Below, piece after piece: positions 46,490 to 58,309 of a stretch of DNA of 64,000 nucleotides. Numbering within the stretch: position 1 is the first letter of the stretch; each line of letters starts with the position of its first letter. The position numbers and the translations under genes are program-made. The notes below the pieces were generated by a model that was not told the DNA's origin, did no database searches, and saw only the letters and a program-made list of their open reading frames with translations. Source of the stretch: Rhytidiadelphus loreus (taxonomy: Eukaryota > Streptophyta > Bryopsida > Hypnales > Hylocomiaceae); the NCBI GenBank assembly GCA_947034895.1, contig OX344763.1, forward strand, positions 59,849,093-59,913,092. The letters run 5' to 3'.

Positions 46490-47249
46490 CTATGTCTCTA
46501 TATGGACTATTATAATCTACGCATTTCTATCCTATTCGATTAAATGAATATCACTATAGATAGGAAAGGCATCCGCCACATTACAAAGTAAGAGACACGA
46601 GGAATAAACAATACTTCATTTTATACTGTAGTGAATGTATACATTTACTAAATTAAAAATGTTCAAAGTGTGACATGTGTCCTTGAAGTCCTCATTATTA
46701 ACGGGATGCCTAACATTGTTGTTGTCCTTGTCATGGATAATACTAGTTTTTTATGTTGTTGTGTCATAATGGATCGTATCTACAGCCACATATCCTATGC
46801 GCTTGGTTCTAAGATAGTATAATATCTTTGTGAGGTACAACTATATCTTCAAGATTGTTAATGATTTTCAAATTGTAAACCGTATAATGTACATGTTTAA
46901 ATTACAATTTATAATTTGAATTTCTGAACGTGTTGTTCCTTTGCGTTCCATATAGTAGACATAATGATAATATCCTTATAGATCCCTACAAAGATATGTT
47001 CTTTAGAAACTAAAAAATCGTACTTGTACTTCTTTAGTTTTTGATTTTCATATATTGAAATCAATGAATGTACTTATGTGGTTAATTGTTCTAGATGAAC
47101 CACTGAGTTTTTTCAAATTTACTCATCAAATGAGAAATATGTACAACGCCAAAATTCCGTAATATATTTGTAGAGTCCGTTTCTTCTAAATCAACAATGC
47201 TATTGAAATGCTCTGTCTTTGAAGGATTCATTCTTTTCTTTCCTTTAGA
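46490..47249. promoter_or_regulatory. Intergenic region between two divergent genes
   Basis: About 760 bp, AT-rich, between exon 1 of the minus-strand ParB/methyltransferase gene and the plus-strand transposase-like gene. No clear TATA box is singled out. A strong pyrimidine tract plus TTTAG ends right before the ATG at 47250 and could be a splice acceptor, so the plus-strand gene may have an upstream exon here. Confidence 0.4.
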
Positions 47250-50200
47250 ATGGCTTCAATTAGAGCTGATGGTTACGAAGTTCCTTTACTCCTTCACTTA
47301 AATGATGTTGCTGTAGCTCAAGTTCCATGTCACATGCTTCACGTCTGTTATGGTTTTATTGAGTCTTCCATCTACGTTGAACAAGAAATTCACTCTGAGG
47401 CAAGAGTTCTACTTCAATCCATTCTGATGTCTAAGACTAGTAGCGAGCATGGGGATTTTTGGAACTTGCCTGCGGGGTTTTATAGAGCGTTTGGATTGTC
47501 TTCTGATGTGTTTCGTGCTTCCACAGAGGTCTTTACCCCCCAATCATATGCATCCACGGCACAAGTGCCATTTCTTCAAGCTGTGAAAGTTGGAAAAGGA
47601 AGTCCCATTAAAGCGGTTCATGTTGAGGGTTGTCTTGGTGTCAATTTGGCAAAACAAGAGATTCTAAGTCCAATAGTTTACTTGTCAAGTGATTTAGAGG
47701 ATGAGCCATTAGATGTTTGTCGTCGTCCTTCTACATTAGACATTGCACATGCTTCTAAGAAGTTGGTTTCAACGCAATCTGGTGATGCACAGGATTGTAG
47801 TGCAGGTAGTTCAATTTTATCCCGCCCTCCTCTTTACCCTACTAGTCGGGAATATCCTAGTGTGATGCAATGCTTGAGGAGGTTGGGGGCTATTCGTGGA
47901 TCAAGAAACGAGATTGCTTCTCTTGATTTTGAGAATATAAACTTCCAGAAAGTCCAATTTCTTCTAACTACTTTTGATGGTGATGTAATCTTCGAGTTGC
48001 CACCATGTCGGTCAGTAGCATCTTCTAATTCTTCTAGGAACATGACTGGTATGGATAAACGCTATGATGGACATGTATGGTGCCGCACCATGACTTCTAA
48101 TATTCACAATGATCTAGGTCTAAAGTTCAGGAAGTCATCTTGTATTGGACACTTGGCATGCACTAACGTTGCATGTGATTACTTGAAGCGATGCTCTAAG
48201 AGAAACGAAACTGAGTGGTCGGGTAACACAAACTCTCCCTTCCTTGTAGGCTCAGTTCCCCCAAAGGACTCTATCTTGGTTTGTAAAGTATGCAAGAATC
48301 CTCCTTCTTGCATAAATTTCTGTGATGGCAGAATTTACTATGTTACAGGTTCAATTGACATGACAAGGGCTTGCATTCATCTAGGCAGTCATTGTCATCC
48401 AATCGCAAAGGGTTTGTGTAGGGATTCCATAGACACCATATCTGGACTTCTTGCTCAAGAGGTTGCAAAGACCCCTACAGCAAAAACATCAGCTATTGCT
48501 TTGGCCGCTAGCAAGGAGTTTTTAGACACATTTCTCGTACACGAAGGACAGGGTCCTAAAGTAATGCTTCAAGGGAAGGCCTTTGATGCTGTTATGGACA
48601 AGTTTCAGATTCTCAGTTCCCCAAATGTCAGAAATATTATTTCCTCCTTTCGTAACACTAGCATAGGAGTCGGAGAGATCGACCACATACTTGCTATGAA
48701 GAAGCAAGCAAAGATTGAATACATTCACAACAGTGTATTTCCTGGCCAAGGTCAAGAGAAAGTGTATCTGTTTAAAATGCTTGTAGATGGCCCGGGAAGT
48801 GGTGTTGATCTTATACGCCAAATGCAAGTGGGCCTTGATCTTGAAAATAGTTGGTTGATGTTCGACCATGTGAGACGTGTGAAGGGGTGGACTACTATTG
48901 CCTGCCATGTATACGATTCTAGTTACTGTAAAGTTATGACTATTGCAGTTTGCGATATGCAATACGAAGATACTAAAGGACAAGTCATTATGTGGAGGTG
49001 TCTAAATACAGTTATGGAGAAGAACAGCTTACCCAATCCAAACTTCAAAGGCTTTATGGCGGACAGTGCTCAAGCCAACTGGAATGCTGTTTGAATCGTT
49101 TACGGCTGAGGTGATCCGTCCGTAAAGATGATTGACCGAGAACGCACATGCCTGTTTCATTGGGCAACTTCAATGAAGCAACACACAAAAAGACTTATTA
49201 AGAGAGATTTACAGCCCCAACATGTTAAACTTTGTCGAGACTACACTACAAGAAAAGCTGTCCAAAATGACAGAAATTGGTCCAGATCAACAAGTCCTAA
49301 TTGACAAAAAATTGACAAATTTTTGTCAATTTGGACAAAAAATTGATCGAATTAACAAAAATCTATCTAAATCGACAAAAATTTGTAAATTTTTTTGTCA
49401 ATTAGGACTTGTTGATTTGGACCAATTTCTATCATTATGGACAGCTTTTCTTGTAGTGCTATAAAGCAACGAAGACCTTGGACGAAGCAGAGAGTAGGTA
49501 CTTACAAATCAAGGCATGGTGGTATTCCTTTGGGGCAGCAACAGAGGAGTCTTTAAGAGAACTTGAACTCTGGTTAGCGTTTTGGCACTTTAGATACCGT
49601 CAGTGGGGTGGCTTCATGGAAACGGTAAGTCTCTTTTTCTCTATCATCATTTATTTGACTATGAGTTAACTGCATATAACTTGGCAGAGTAAGTAATTTT
49701 GCATGCTTACCATTATTATATTGCATGGTATGATTAAACTATAAATATTCAAAGTGTTGAATATAGTTGTTCTTTAAGTGGTCTGTACAATTTCATGAGT
49801 ACTGAGGGCACATTTGAGACAAGAATCTGTAGTGATCAATTTTAAAGATGAGTGTGTCCATTAAGTTTCCTTACCAACATTAATAAGAGTTGAACCATGA
49901 TTTTGGCCTTATTATTGGAAGGACATGTTTTCATTTTTATAGGAATTGTCGAAAGAAGAGTTGGATGATATTCCAACTTGCAATTTGTCTGAAAAAATTC
50001 ACAACAAGTGGCTTCAAGCATCTAGAAAACGTGGGGCAGACTTATACGTTGCAACATGTGACGATTGGATTCGCGCCTTCATGCAGATGACAAACTATCG
50101 AGTGTATCTGAACGGAGGTCCTCCTGGATTTGGACCATCACGACATGACTTGAAGTTGAAGAGAGCAATTGCATCAATGGACAGCAAAAGAATCATTGAT

Positions 50201-51317
50201 GCCATGTGTAGTATGCCTGGAGCTGAGGAGGTCTGTACATGCATCCCACAATTGGAAGGGGAGGAAGTCTTTGGGTCTATGAAGAGGAAATTAGACATTT
50301 CTATTGGATCCAAAGGTGATTTTCATTGTCCTGATAAGGTAAATTTCTCTCATCCTCGAATACAATTGAGGTCTACAGAAGCTCCTCCAGCAATTCCTGT
50401 TCATCCCAATCCACCAATACATTACGTGAAGTATGTTTTAGAGACGGATTGCAACCCCTCAAATTGGCACATAGCCCGCATTTCTGTGAATTCCAAGAGG
50501 AAGTGCCATGCCATTTAGTCAGAGACAGAGGTTAAGTGCAAGATGATAATTGTTAGGAGCTCCAAAGCCACTACTGCTCCTATGTACAAGGGTAAAAAAC
50601 GGGAGTTCAAGGGAACAAGAGTAGAGACAGATGAGTTCTGGTTTTGCTCGGATGATATCAAGCGATGCGTGATGGGTCCAAGAAGGTCTCATGTTCTTAG
50701 CTGACCACAGATTCCCTAGATTTGGCCAGTTATGATTGGTACATTTCTCACTACTGATGAAATTATACTCTTGGAAGACGCGGGGTTCTACCTTTAGGAG
50801 CAACCAACATTATCTCCACGACGCCTCTTTACATCTTCAAAACTATTTGAGGTTATTGAATGGACTTACGGGAAACCACCTCATACTGACAAGCCTCCAT
50901 GCATTCGCAATGGGAAGAGCATTCGGAGGAATGAGAAGGCACCTACTGATGATCATCGGAACCAATGGGAGAGTGCCTGAAATGTAATAGGGACTATTCT
51001 AGGAGTGAACATCTTGCCATACTCGGGACTTGGATGTGTCATTACACTACAATTTGGTGTAGAACCTCACCATATGGTTAATTGAGTGACTCTCTCAAAT
51101 TTTCCAGCTTCCAGTTGCTTATACTTTACTGGTATAGTGTCTACATCCATTGGAAAGAGAGGGAAATATGTGAATTGCAAACACCTATACTACATTTTCC
51201 GTTACTTATGCAAAGCAGACTCCAACAAGGACAAATTCATTCATGCACCAAGCTTTAGCATGGATGAGGTAATGAACCTTCTTGAAAGGGCCGGGATGAT
51301 AAAAATTAAGGTCTAGT
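47250..51317 (+). pseudogene. Large DDE-like (MULE-like) transposase gene, disrupted
   Basis: The main exon runs from ATG 47250. About 300 residues of unrecognised N-terminus precede a Cys/His region at about 48150-48420 (CTNVACDYLKRC, CKVC, CIHLGSHCHP), plausible as a zinc-binding DNA-recognition domain. The core then shows ICDMQYED (about 48945-48970) and FMADSAQANWNAV (about 49055-49092), likely catalytic Asp positions of an RNase H-like fold. Two TGA codons follow (49092-49094 and near 49107), then RERTCLFHW. A MITE sits in the exon at 49244-49458. After it come WWYSFGAATEES and FWHFRYRQWGGF, a GT-AG intron 49625-49942, and an exon from 49943 to a TAG at 50516-50518. Diverged coding relics continue to about 51317. 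I recall homologues in non-seed plants but no family name. MULE assignment is tentative. Confidence 0.68.
49244..49458 (+). mobile_element. CACTA-type fold-back MITE inside the transposase exon
   Basis: 215 bp with 21-bp terminal inverted repeats beginning CACTACAAGAAAAGCTGTCC and a 3-bp duplication CTA at 49241-49243 and 49459-49461. Nearly the whole element folds back on itself. Ends and duplication length are those of CACTA (EnSpm) elements. Removing it with one CTA leaves the host frame open across the join. Confidence 0.88.
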
Positions 51318-52800
51318 ACTGCAACATGCATATGGAATGGATGAATTATTCCAATATGCTATCCGTTTGTATATCGAGTTAGCAACGAATACATATTATA
51401 TATTCTATACTATCAATTCATTCTCTATTTTCTGGAACTTGTATATATATAATTATGTTTGATGGCAGTGCTTTTCATTTTGTCCAATGTCAAAATGAAA
51501 TATGGTAAACACTTCATTTGCATGGAAGAATACACGATTAACTGTAGCCTTGGAATGATTTAGGCCGGAATTCTGTAGAGTCTCATGTTGTACCAAGAAT
51601 ACAGCATTAATGGATTTGTAGTATTGAAACTTATAACAATTTTTCTATAATCTAAAGTCTTTTGTAACATGTATTAGCTTCTTTGATGATTGGCACTATA
51701 GTTCAACACCCTCATATGGCATGTCGACAGCAAGATAACATTTCTTGTTTCTCTTTTCTCTTAGCAACCCTAAATATTTTATCCCTTCAAGAGCCTAAAG
51801 TGTAAGAGCACATTTATTTTACTAGTGACTATCCGATGATAGCAACGGGGCCTCCTCATTGTCCAAGATTGAAAATTTAGATTCCTTGAATGACAAATAT
51901 GATTTCCAACGACACTAGGCAAAGGGTTAAGAGTTTGGACATCTATCGTTACACCGTCCAAAATATAACACGTCATATTTTTTTAACAATATAACTTCAT
52001 TTAAAAGGAATGAGCCCTTCAAATATTCTAGATTTTATCACCAAAAATAATTCTCGGAATTCATAGTTCTACAGAATAAAAACCATAAGGATAATTTTTC
52101 TAGATGTCATACAATTTGGAAAATAAGGTAGTCAATCATATTTTAACCCATTCATTAATCCACTATGACAGGACAACAACAACAACATTTTAGTAGTAAT
52201 AGATCCACAGTAATAGATCCACGGTAATAGATCCACAGTAATAGGTCCACGGTAATAGGTCCTTCTTGTCATGTTCACTTATTTAAAATGTCTAGAATAA
52301 ATTAAAACATATTTTTTTTCTTTATCCAAAAATTGAAAAACAAGCAACTTTTTCATTATACATGTTTGGGCTCTCGAAAATACACTCACAGCTTTTAGGC
52401 TCACTAACTAGCGTCGATGAGAAAAAATGGGAACATAAGGGTTAGATGCGTTACACCATTTTTAGGTGAAATTAATTTAACCCTTATATGTAGAAATTCC
52501 GTTTTCTCTCGACAAAACCATTTTGGTCCGCAAATTAAAAATTAAATTTTGTATTTTCCTTTTAATGTTTCACAAAACATTTTTACAAGGAATACCTTGA
52601 AGGCTTTCTCCAGGTTCATTACTTTTGAGTACATGGTCAAAAAGTTATTGCAAGATCTATATGTTTGAGCCATGATCGAAAACTAATAAAAGCTTCTTAA
52701 GATGTGAATTTAACCTCTGAAGTCCAAAGGCCATTTTAGGGTCAAAACCACTCAAAACCATCACTTTGGCTACTTTCAGAAAAAATCTTGAAGTGCATTA
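51318..52800. other. AT-rich spacer with a short tandem repeat
   Basis: No supported gene. A 14-bp tandem repeat lies at 52195-52262; otherwise nothing is recognised. Confidence 0.5.
52195..52262 (+). repeat. 14-bp tandem repeat, about five units
   Basis: Unit GTAATAGATCCACR repeated nearly perfectly; the last two units have GGTCC in place of GATCC. Confidence 0.8.
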
Positions 52801-53125
52801 CAATTAGAGTGCATTATTAATTAAGCCCTACGTGCCTAAGCCTTTCCCTCTTGTATTATTCTTATGAAAAAAAAGCATGGACTTATAGTAATTCCTATTG
52901 AAGCAATTTTCCTATCTATTTTTTAATCTAACCGTATGAATGTTTAAACAACTTGCTTGTTAGTAGGTACATTTATTTTGAGTGCAAAATTGGATAAGAG
53001 TTGTAAGATTATAACAAGAGAAATGTACACTTTTTACTTCGAGTGTATTTACCCCTCTCCACAACAATTTTAAAATTTGCACAAATAAAGTTTTTTGGGA
53101 TTGGAGGAAAAATGAAGAAGTACAA
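52801..53125 (+). repeat. Partial third copy of the 1.65-kb repeat
   Basis: Direct-orientation match to about 54358-54650 inside copy 2: CAATTAGAGTGCATTA, CCTAAGCCTTTCC, GCATGGACTTATAGT, GTGCAAAATTGGATAAGAG and GGGATTGGAGG blocks in the same order. It is clearly more diverged than copies 1 and 2 are from each other. Confidence 0.72.
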
Positions 53126-53444
53126 AGAAATTGAGTCTATAATTCAAAATGTTGACTTCTTGTTCAAGTTAAAACAAATTCATAAAACATCCAAAAATGC
53201 ATTGGGCATTTAAGGGTTTAGGTTTGGGTTCTAGGATTCTAGTTTGCGAGGGCTTTGTAGGGTTTTCGGTTTGTGATTGTAGGGCTTGAGGATATTGAAG
53301 CCTTGTTAGGGACCATTTAATAAAATGATCATGTGATATAATTGTAAGCTATCTAGAAAATATTCTATGATCTCACCTACCGTTACTGCAATCCTGTGTA
53401 AGTGACTCTTTCAAATCCTGATGTAGAGGTGACTACAGGTGGGG

Positions 53445-53640
53445 TGACTGCGGGTCTAGAGAAGGGGGAAATTGGGGACTTCTTTCTGCGGTGCTGGGGC
53501 GACTTCGGGTAAGGCGGCTTTGGATAGGGCGACCGCGGGTTGAGAGACGAGGAAAAACTCATGCATTTGTAATTCCCTCTTTTCTGGGACTTGGGCGACT
53601 TCGGGTGGGGTGACCTTGGGTCCAAAACGGGGAGACTATT
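53445..53640 (-). repeat. GC-rich minisatellite at the inner edge of repeat copy 2
   Basis: Copies of GGGCGACTTCGGGT and variants (GGGCGACCGCGGGT, GGGTGACCTTGGGT). It corresponds to the array at 35515 in copy 1 in inverted orientation. The minus-strand open frame at 53694-53383 is a Pro/Lys/Ser product of this repeat, not a gene. Confidence 0.68.
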
Positions 53641-55278
53641 TTGTGTTGGGCAACTAACACTACAAGAAAATGGGGATATAAATGACTTGTCCACAATGAC
53701 TCCACCGACAACAATGACTTCAAAGTGACTACAAAATGACTAATTTGCAGTCATTGTTGTCGATGGAGTCATTGTGGACAAGTCATTTATACCCCCATTT
53801 TCTTGTAGTGTAATGGTATTTTGAAACCCCAAAGAATCAAAGAAAAAAAAGAATAAAGATGGGATGGACAAGGAGTGGTGCATCAAAGGTGATTCCCGAT
53901 GTGACCAACGGGAAGGTGAAGTAGTGGAAGGGATTCTCACACAAGGGTCGACTTCTTCGAACTCAAGTGGAATCTGGGAGGTCTGTGGTTCGATTCCCAA
54001 CCCGATGTACATGATGTACAAGGTTCTAGTTTGGTCTTATAGGTTTGGTCAAGGATAAGTTCAAATTTTGAACTGAGATGACAAACATTTCAGCTCGGAA
54101 TTCAAATTGGTCTTTGGTCAAACCTTTGAAGCACGTCATGTGGCCTAAACCGAGGTCTTCACAGGATTTTTAGAAACTTTAAAGTAACTAATTTGTAATG
54201 ATATAGAGTATTCTAGAATTCAATTGTGCTAAATCATTATTTAATTAGAATTCTTCGTCATTATGGACAATGACGAAGAAGTATTTGCGAATGAAATTTG
54301 ATTGTACAAGAGGGGTGTTTGCATAATCTATTTAGAGTCAAAAGATAAGTTTAACTTAACAATTAGAGTGCATTACTAATGAACCCCTAAGTGCCTAAGC
54401 CTTTCCAAGTGTATTTTTCCTATATGAAAAGAGCATGGACTTATAGTTATTCCCATTGAAGCAAGTTTTATGAAACAAAAATCTAACCATATGAATGTTT
54501 AATTAGCTTGTGTATTAGTATGCACGTTTCCTTTGAGTGCAAAATTGGATAAGAGTTGTGAGATGATAACCAAAAAATTTACATTTTCTACTTTGAGTGT
54601 ATTGGTTATAAAAATAATTTGGGATTGGAGGTGAAATGAAGAACTACAAATTATATTGGCACACTAAAATGTTCTCTTCCAAAACTTAATATTACTTGAA
54701 AAGCTATTAAACTCATTACACGTTGGGAATATTTTTAATTCTTATGGCCCACGATTTCACTACCACCTATTCATTGATACATAAATTTTTTTGCTCGGGC
54801 AAGGGTGTGCATTGAAGCATTTGACACTCAAGGAAACACTATCGTAAATATTTTTTTAATTGGGGAGTTTCCCCAAATCTGACGTCCATTGGATTTCAAA
54901 GAGGGTTCCTCTCTTCATTTGTGAGGATGTGAAAGTAAAGATAAGGTAGAAGGCTCTGAAATGGAGCAGGCATTAAAAATGGACCCTATAAGTGGCTATG
55001 AAATGGACAAACTATAATCCATAAATTTACCGCCATAATCATTGAATGATTCGAGAAAAAGAAATTATCAATTGTAAGAGCCAATCCATTCTCTTTACTT
55101 TCCCATTTTTGTTTAGACATTGCAAGTGAACATTTTACGGAAGACCTAGGGGCATAAGTAGGGACCTATGACACAAGTCCTTTGGTCAGGAAATTTATAA
55201 GTAATTAAAGAATACTTCAAAAAATATGAAACCACTTGTGTTAGATTCCTCTTTTATTTTTCTTTGTCTGAAAAATGA
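53491..55278 (+). repeat. 1.65-kb dispersed repeat, copy 2 (carries a MITE)
   Basis: Inverted copy of 34023-35680, separated from it by 17.8 kb. Similarity is high throughout (e.g. the stretch around ACGGAAGACCTAGGGGCATA). It differs by the 153-bp MITE insertion at 53658-53810. A GGTTCGATTCCCAACCC stretch near 53990 resembles a Pol III B-box. Confidence 0.82.
53658..53810 (+). mobile_element. CACTA-type fold-back MITE with a resolvable empty site
   Basis: 153 bp, from CACTACAAGAAAATGGGG to its inverted end CCCCCATTTTCTTGTAGTG. It has a 3-bp duplication TAA at 53655-53657 and 53811-53813 and near-complete internal fold-back. The paralogous position in copy 1 (about 35482) has no insert and a single copy of the target, confirming element limits. 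Confidence 0.9.
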
Positions 55279-55584
55279 TCTAAAAATATTTTCATTTAAG
55301 TAAATACATGAAAAAGGGAGATCAGTCCTGAGATGAGCCATTTCTGAGGGCCAAGGTGAATTGACACCCTCATTGCTCCTCTAGGGCAAGCCCTGGAATT
55401 TTTTAATTGCAAGGCTTAATTTTTTTTGGAATTCTAAATTCATATTTGCAATTAGTGGCCCCAAATTACTTATGGGAGATGCAAGAATTACCAAAAAATT
55501 GGCACAATAGAGAGGGCTTTTTTTTCAAACCTAAGTTGACTGGGGCAATGAGGGGGTCAATTCTCTTGCGCATTTCTTGAGTTT

Positions 55585-55775
55585 GCTACCTTTTCCTGGA
55601 CCCGCAGTCGCCCTGAAGCCGTACGCGCCCTTCCTGGACCTGCAATTGCCCTGAAGCCATGCGTGCCCTTCCTAGACCCGCGGTCGCCCCACTTACCGCA
55701 CTCGCCCCCTAAACCTTGATCCCGCACGCGCCTAGGGCGACTTCGGGTACAAATGCAGTCGCCAGGGACGCGAAC
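55585..55775 (+). repeat. GC-rich minisatellite upstream of family copy 3
   Basis: Irregular copies of GGACCCGCAGTCGCCC and variants, some separated by CCTTCCTGGACC. The core orientation is the same as that of the downstream gene. Confidence 0.65.
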
Positions 55776-55795
55776 TGCCACTTTCTTTTCTAGTG

Positions 55796-55850
55796 TTGTG
55801 CATCGGCTTCTATATGCTTTCAAGTGTCTGGAAGCGTGTTCGTGCACTAG
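55796..55850 (+). promoter_or_regulatory. Shared 5' block upstream of family copy 3
   Basis: TTGTGCATCGGCTTC, then GCTTTCAAGTGTCTGGAAGC and GTTCGTG. This is a weaker match to the blocks at 35839-35906 and 30358-30296, but the array-block-gene order and orientation are the same. Confidence 0.45.
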
Positions 55851-55954
55851 AATCTTGTGTCTAGGACACTTTTTGTTCTGTCGCCGATTGTGGAAGACCA
55901 TACTTTTTGAGCATTTGAGGATACCAATTCATCCTATATACACCATGTCCCCCC

Positions 55955-57518
55955 TTGAAGAAGGCAAAGAAGAAAAGAGAGCACCATAATCGTAATGTAG
56001 CCATCCTTTTGGACCCAACAGCGAGGGCATTTCCAAATTGGCAAAATGTGCAATCGGATTGGACGTTCAACACTTGCAAGGCATACGTAGGGTGGTGCCA
56101 TATCGATAAGCTATTCCCTTACTTCCGGCACAATGTCCATATTAGCCAAAACAATGCTAATCTTCACTACAACAGAGATGATGCATTTGTGCAACGGTGC
56201 ATCGAAGTTTACCGGACATTATATCAAAAATCAACAGTGAAGGGGAACCAAGTGTCATTGAGTATATGCCAAATGGTCTATGCAAAGCTACAATTGCGAT
56301 GAACTGTGGATTGGAGGACCATTAAGAAAAACCCAATAGCATAGTTCCCACTACCAAAGACATTCCAAGGGCAGATCCATCAAATAATCCGAGGGATGGG
56401 TAGGGCCCAAATAACATTTCAAAGAAGAAGTGTCGGATGAAGACTACAATTGGGGCTAGTTGTCCACCTTCACCGACTCAGATGAAGAAGACATTGCAGA
56501 CCCCATGCCCCCAAATGAAGATCCAATACTTGAAGAAAATATGGCAACGGTGGTACCTTTCGTTGGAGACTCAGAAGGGGCAGTAGCATTGCATGTTGCA
56601 CCTCTTAGATCGTTGGAGCCAATGTAATTCCGTCATCCTGAAGAAGACGAAGTTCTTCAACATGTATATGCACGCGTGCGAGAAATGGAGGAAGACAAGG
56701 AGGATGGAGAGATCGGGTTGCAACGAGATGCTGAACAAGCATTGGTGATTTTTCATTCATGTGAAGAACTACCTTTTCAAGAAGCAGGAAGGGAAGTATT
56801 ATATCTTGAAGACACGAGGAGGCAAGGAAAAGAAGCTTATAAAGCCTAGTTGAAGGCTATTCTTGCTAGATTGGTAGAAATAGAAATGGAATGTGAAAGC
56901 CAGCGTGAACGCACTCGTAGTGACATTGAGGCCAACGATGTGCACACCCTTGAAGCACTAATCATAAGCGGGAAAGTTCGTTTGTCAGTTCAACAAAAGG
57001 AAATGGACAAGTTGGAGGAATTTTATTTGAAATTCAATAAAGGCAAAGATGGAGGCTCTACCTCAAATTCCAACCCGTTCTTGGACAAACGAATGGCCAG
57101 AATAATACAAGAGTGAAAGGCAGAAGAAAATCGATTGAATATCGAAAGGAAGCTGTGGAGGAGGCATAGTCAAGGTTGAATGACCTAAAAGAAACCACAG
57201 TTGTAGGCCTCATTGACCTTCCAATGGCTTTGGATGCATTGTTAGTAGATGAAGAGCATTGTGTGTTGACATCAGAAGTAGCTTCCTTGAAGCAAAAGTT
57301 AGTTTCTTTGAAGAAGTTTGAACACCAGTTTCAGAAGCACATAGAGTACCGGACTGCACACCTCGGTTTTGCGAGAATGTTCAAGAATTTCTAGATAAAA
57401 TACAAGATGTGTAACCATGACCTAACCCTTTTGAAGAGTGCTCAGAGAATTGCGGCCCATGAGCTTGAAGTCATGAAGAAGAAAAGCGAAGAGGAGGCCA
57501 ATATGGATGTTGCATGAT
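55955..57518 (+). pseudogene. Unrecognised gene family, copy 3 (coiled-coil protein)
   Basis: Begins with a basic stretch (LKKAKKKREHHNR) and the family N-domain: VAILLDPTARAFPNW, YVGWCHIDKLF, FVQRCIEVYRTLY, MVYAKLQLR, then after a TGA (56300-56302) VDWRTIKKNPIA. An acidic linker and coiled-coil segments follow in other frames: 56850-57116 (ESQRERTRSDIE, SVQQKEMDKLEEF) and 57176-57394 (TSEVASLKQKLVSLKKFE), ending near 57518. Several stops and at least two frameshifts make it the most decayed copy. Downstream content resembles copy 2 in being coiled coil, without a RING finger. Function unknown. Confidence 0.62.
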
Positions 57519-58309
57519 TTTGGGCTAGAGGTAGTCTTCTAATAATAGACTAATAGGTAGTTGTTTTTCTAAACTTGTGTGTATCGGAAGGGTTGCTTTC
57601 ACCTTTAGAACCACCTCATGTTGTACAATGGGGTCTATTTTTTTTCTTCAATAAAGATATATATATTCCTATCTAAATCAGCCTTCATGTGTTTTGAAGA
57701 TCTAATTCTTTATGATTAGACACATGTCAAGTACATTTATTGCATGTGTAGGGGGTCAATTTTCTATGTAGACTTTTGTGCTTTAATTTACACAGGATAC
57801 CAACAATGTTATAATACAATTGTCTTTTTAAGAAATTCATACCGAACGTCCAAACAATTATTTATATTTGAACAACTTCATACAATTTCTAATTTGCCAT
57901 GTACATCAATTGCAAGATCTTCCTATAATGTGAAAATAAATAAAGTTTACTATAGATTTGAAGATATTCCTAAATCCTAAACCTATAAGGAGTGAAATAG
58001 TTTGTTTTGGCATCATAGTGATATTTAGAAGAGGAACATGAATCGAATTTGTAATAATTTCCTTTGGTACAATATTTTTTAAAGGATTAAATTCGAAGCC
58101 TACTAATTTTTAAAACTTCTCACTACGTGGTTCAAAAGTTTTTGTATGATAAGTAGTTTTCACTACTTGGCATTTAGTTGGTCCCCAAAAGAATTAATGA
58201 TATTCTTCACAAATCACAAAGCATTTCAAAAAATAAAATTGATATTGAAATTGGTTCTTAATTTCTTATGATTTATATCTATGTGAAAAGCTTTGAATCA
58301 ATTCATTTT
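57519..58309. other. AT-rich spacer
   Basis: No supported gene. The open frame at 57744-57980 has no recognised domain and AT-rich codon content. Confidence 0.5.

Noticed and set aside
53383..53694. Minus-strand Pro-rich open frame
   Set aside because: It is the translation of the GC-rich repeat and runs into a MITE end; there is no independent evidence for a gene.
53905..54010. tRNA-derived SINE with A and B boxes
   Set aside because: A GGTTCGATTCC B-box is present, but the A-box is poor, the spacing is about 70-75 bp and no cloverleaf is evident; kept only as a remark.
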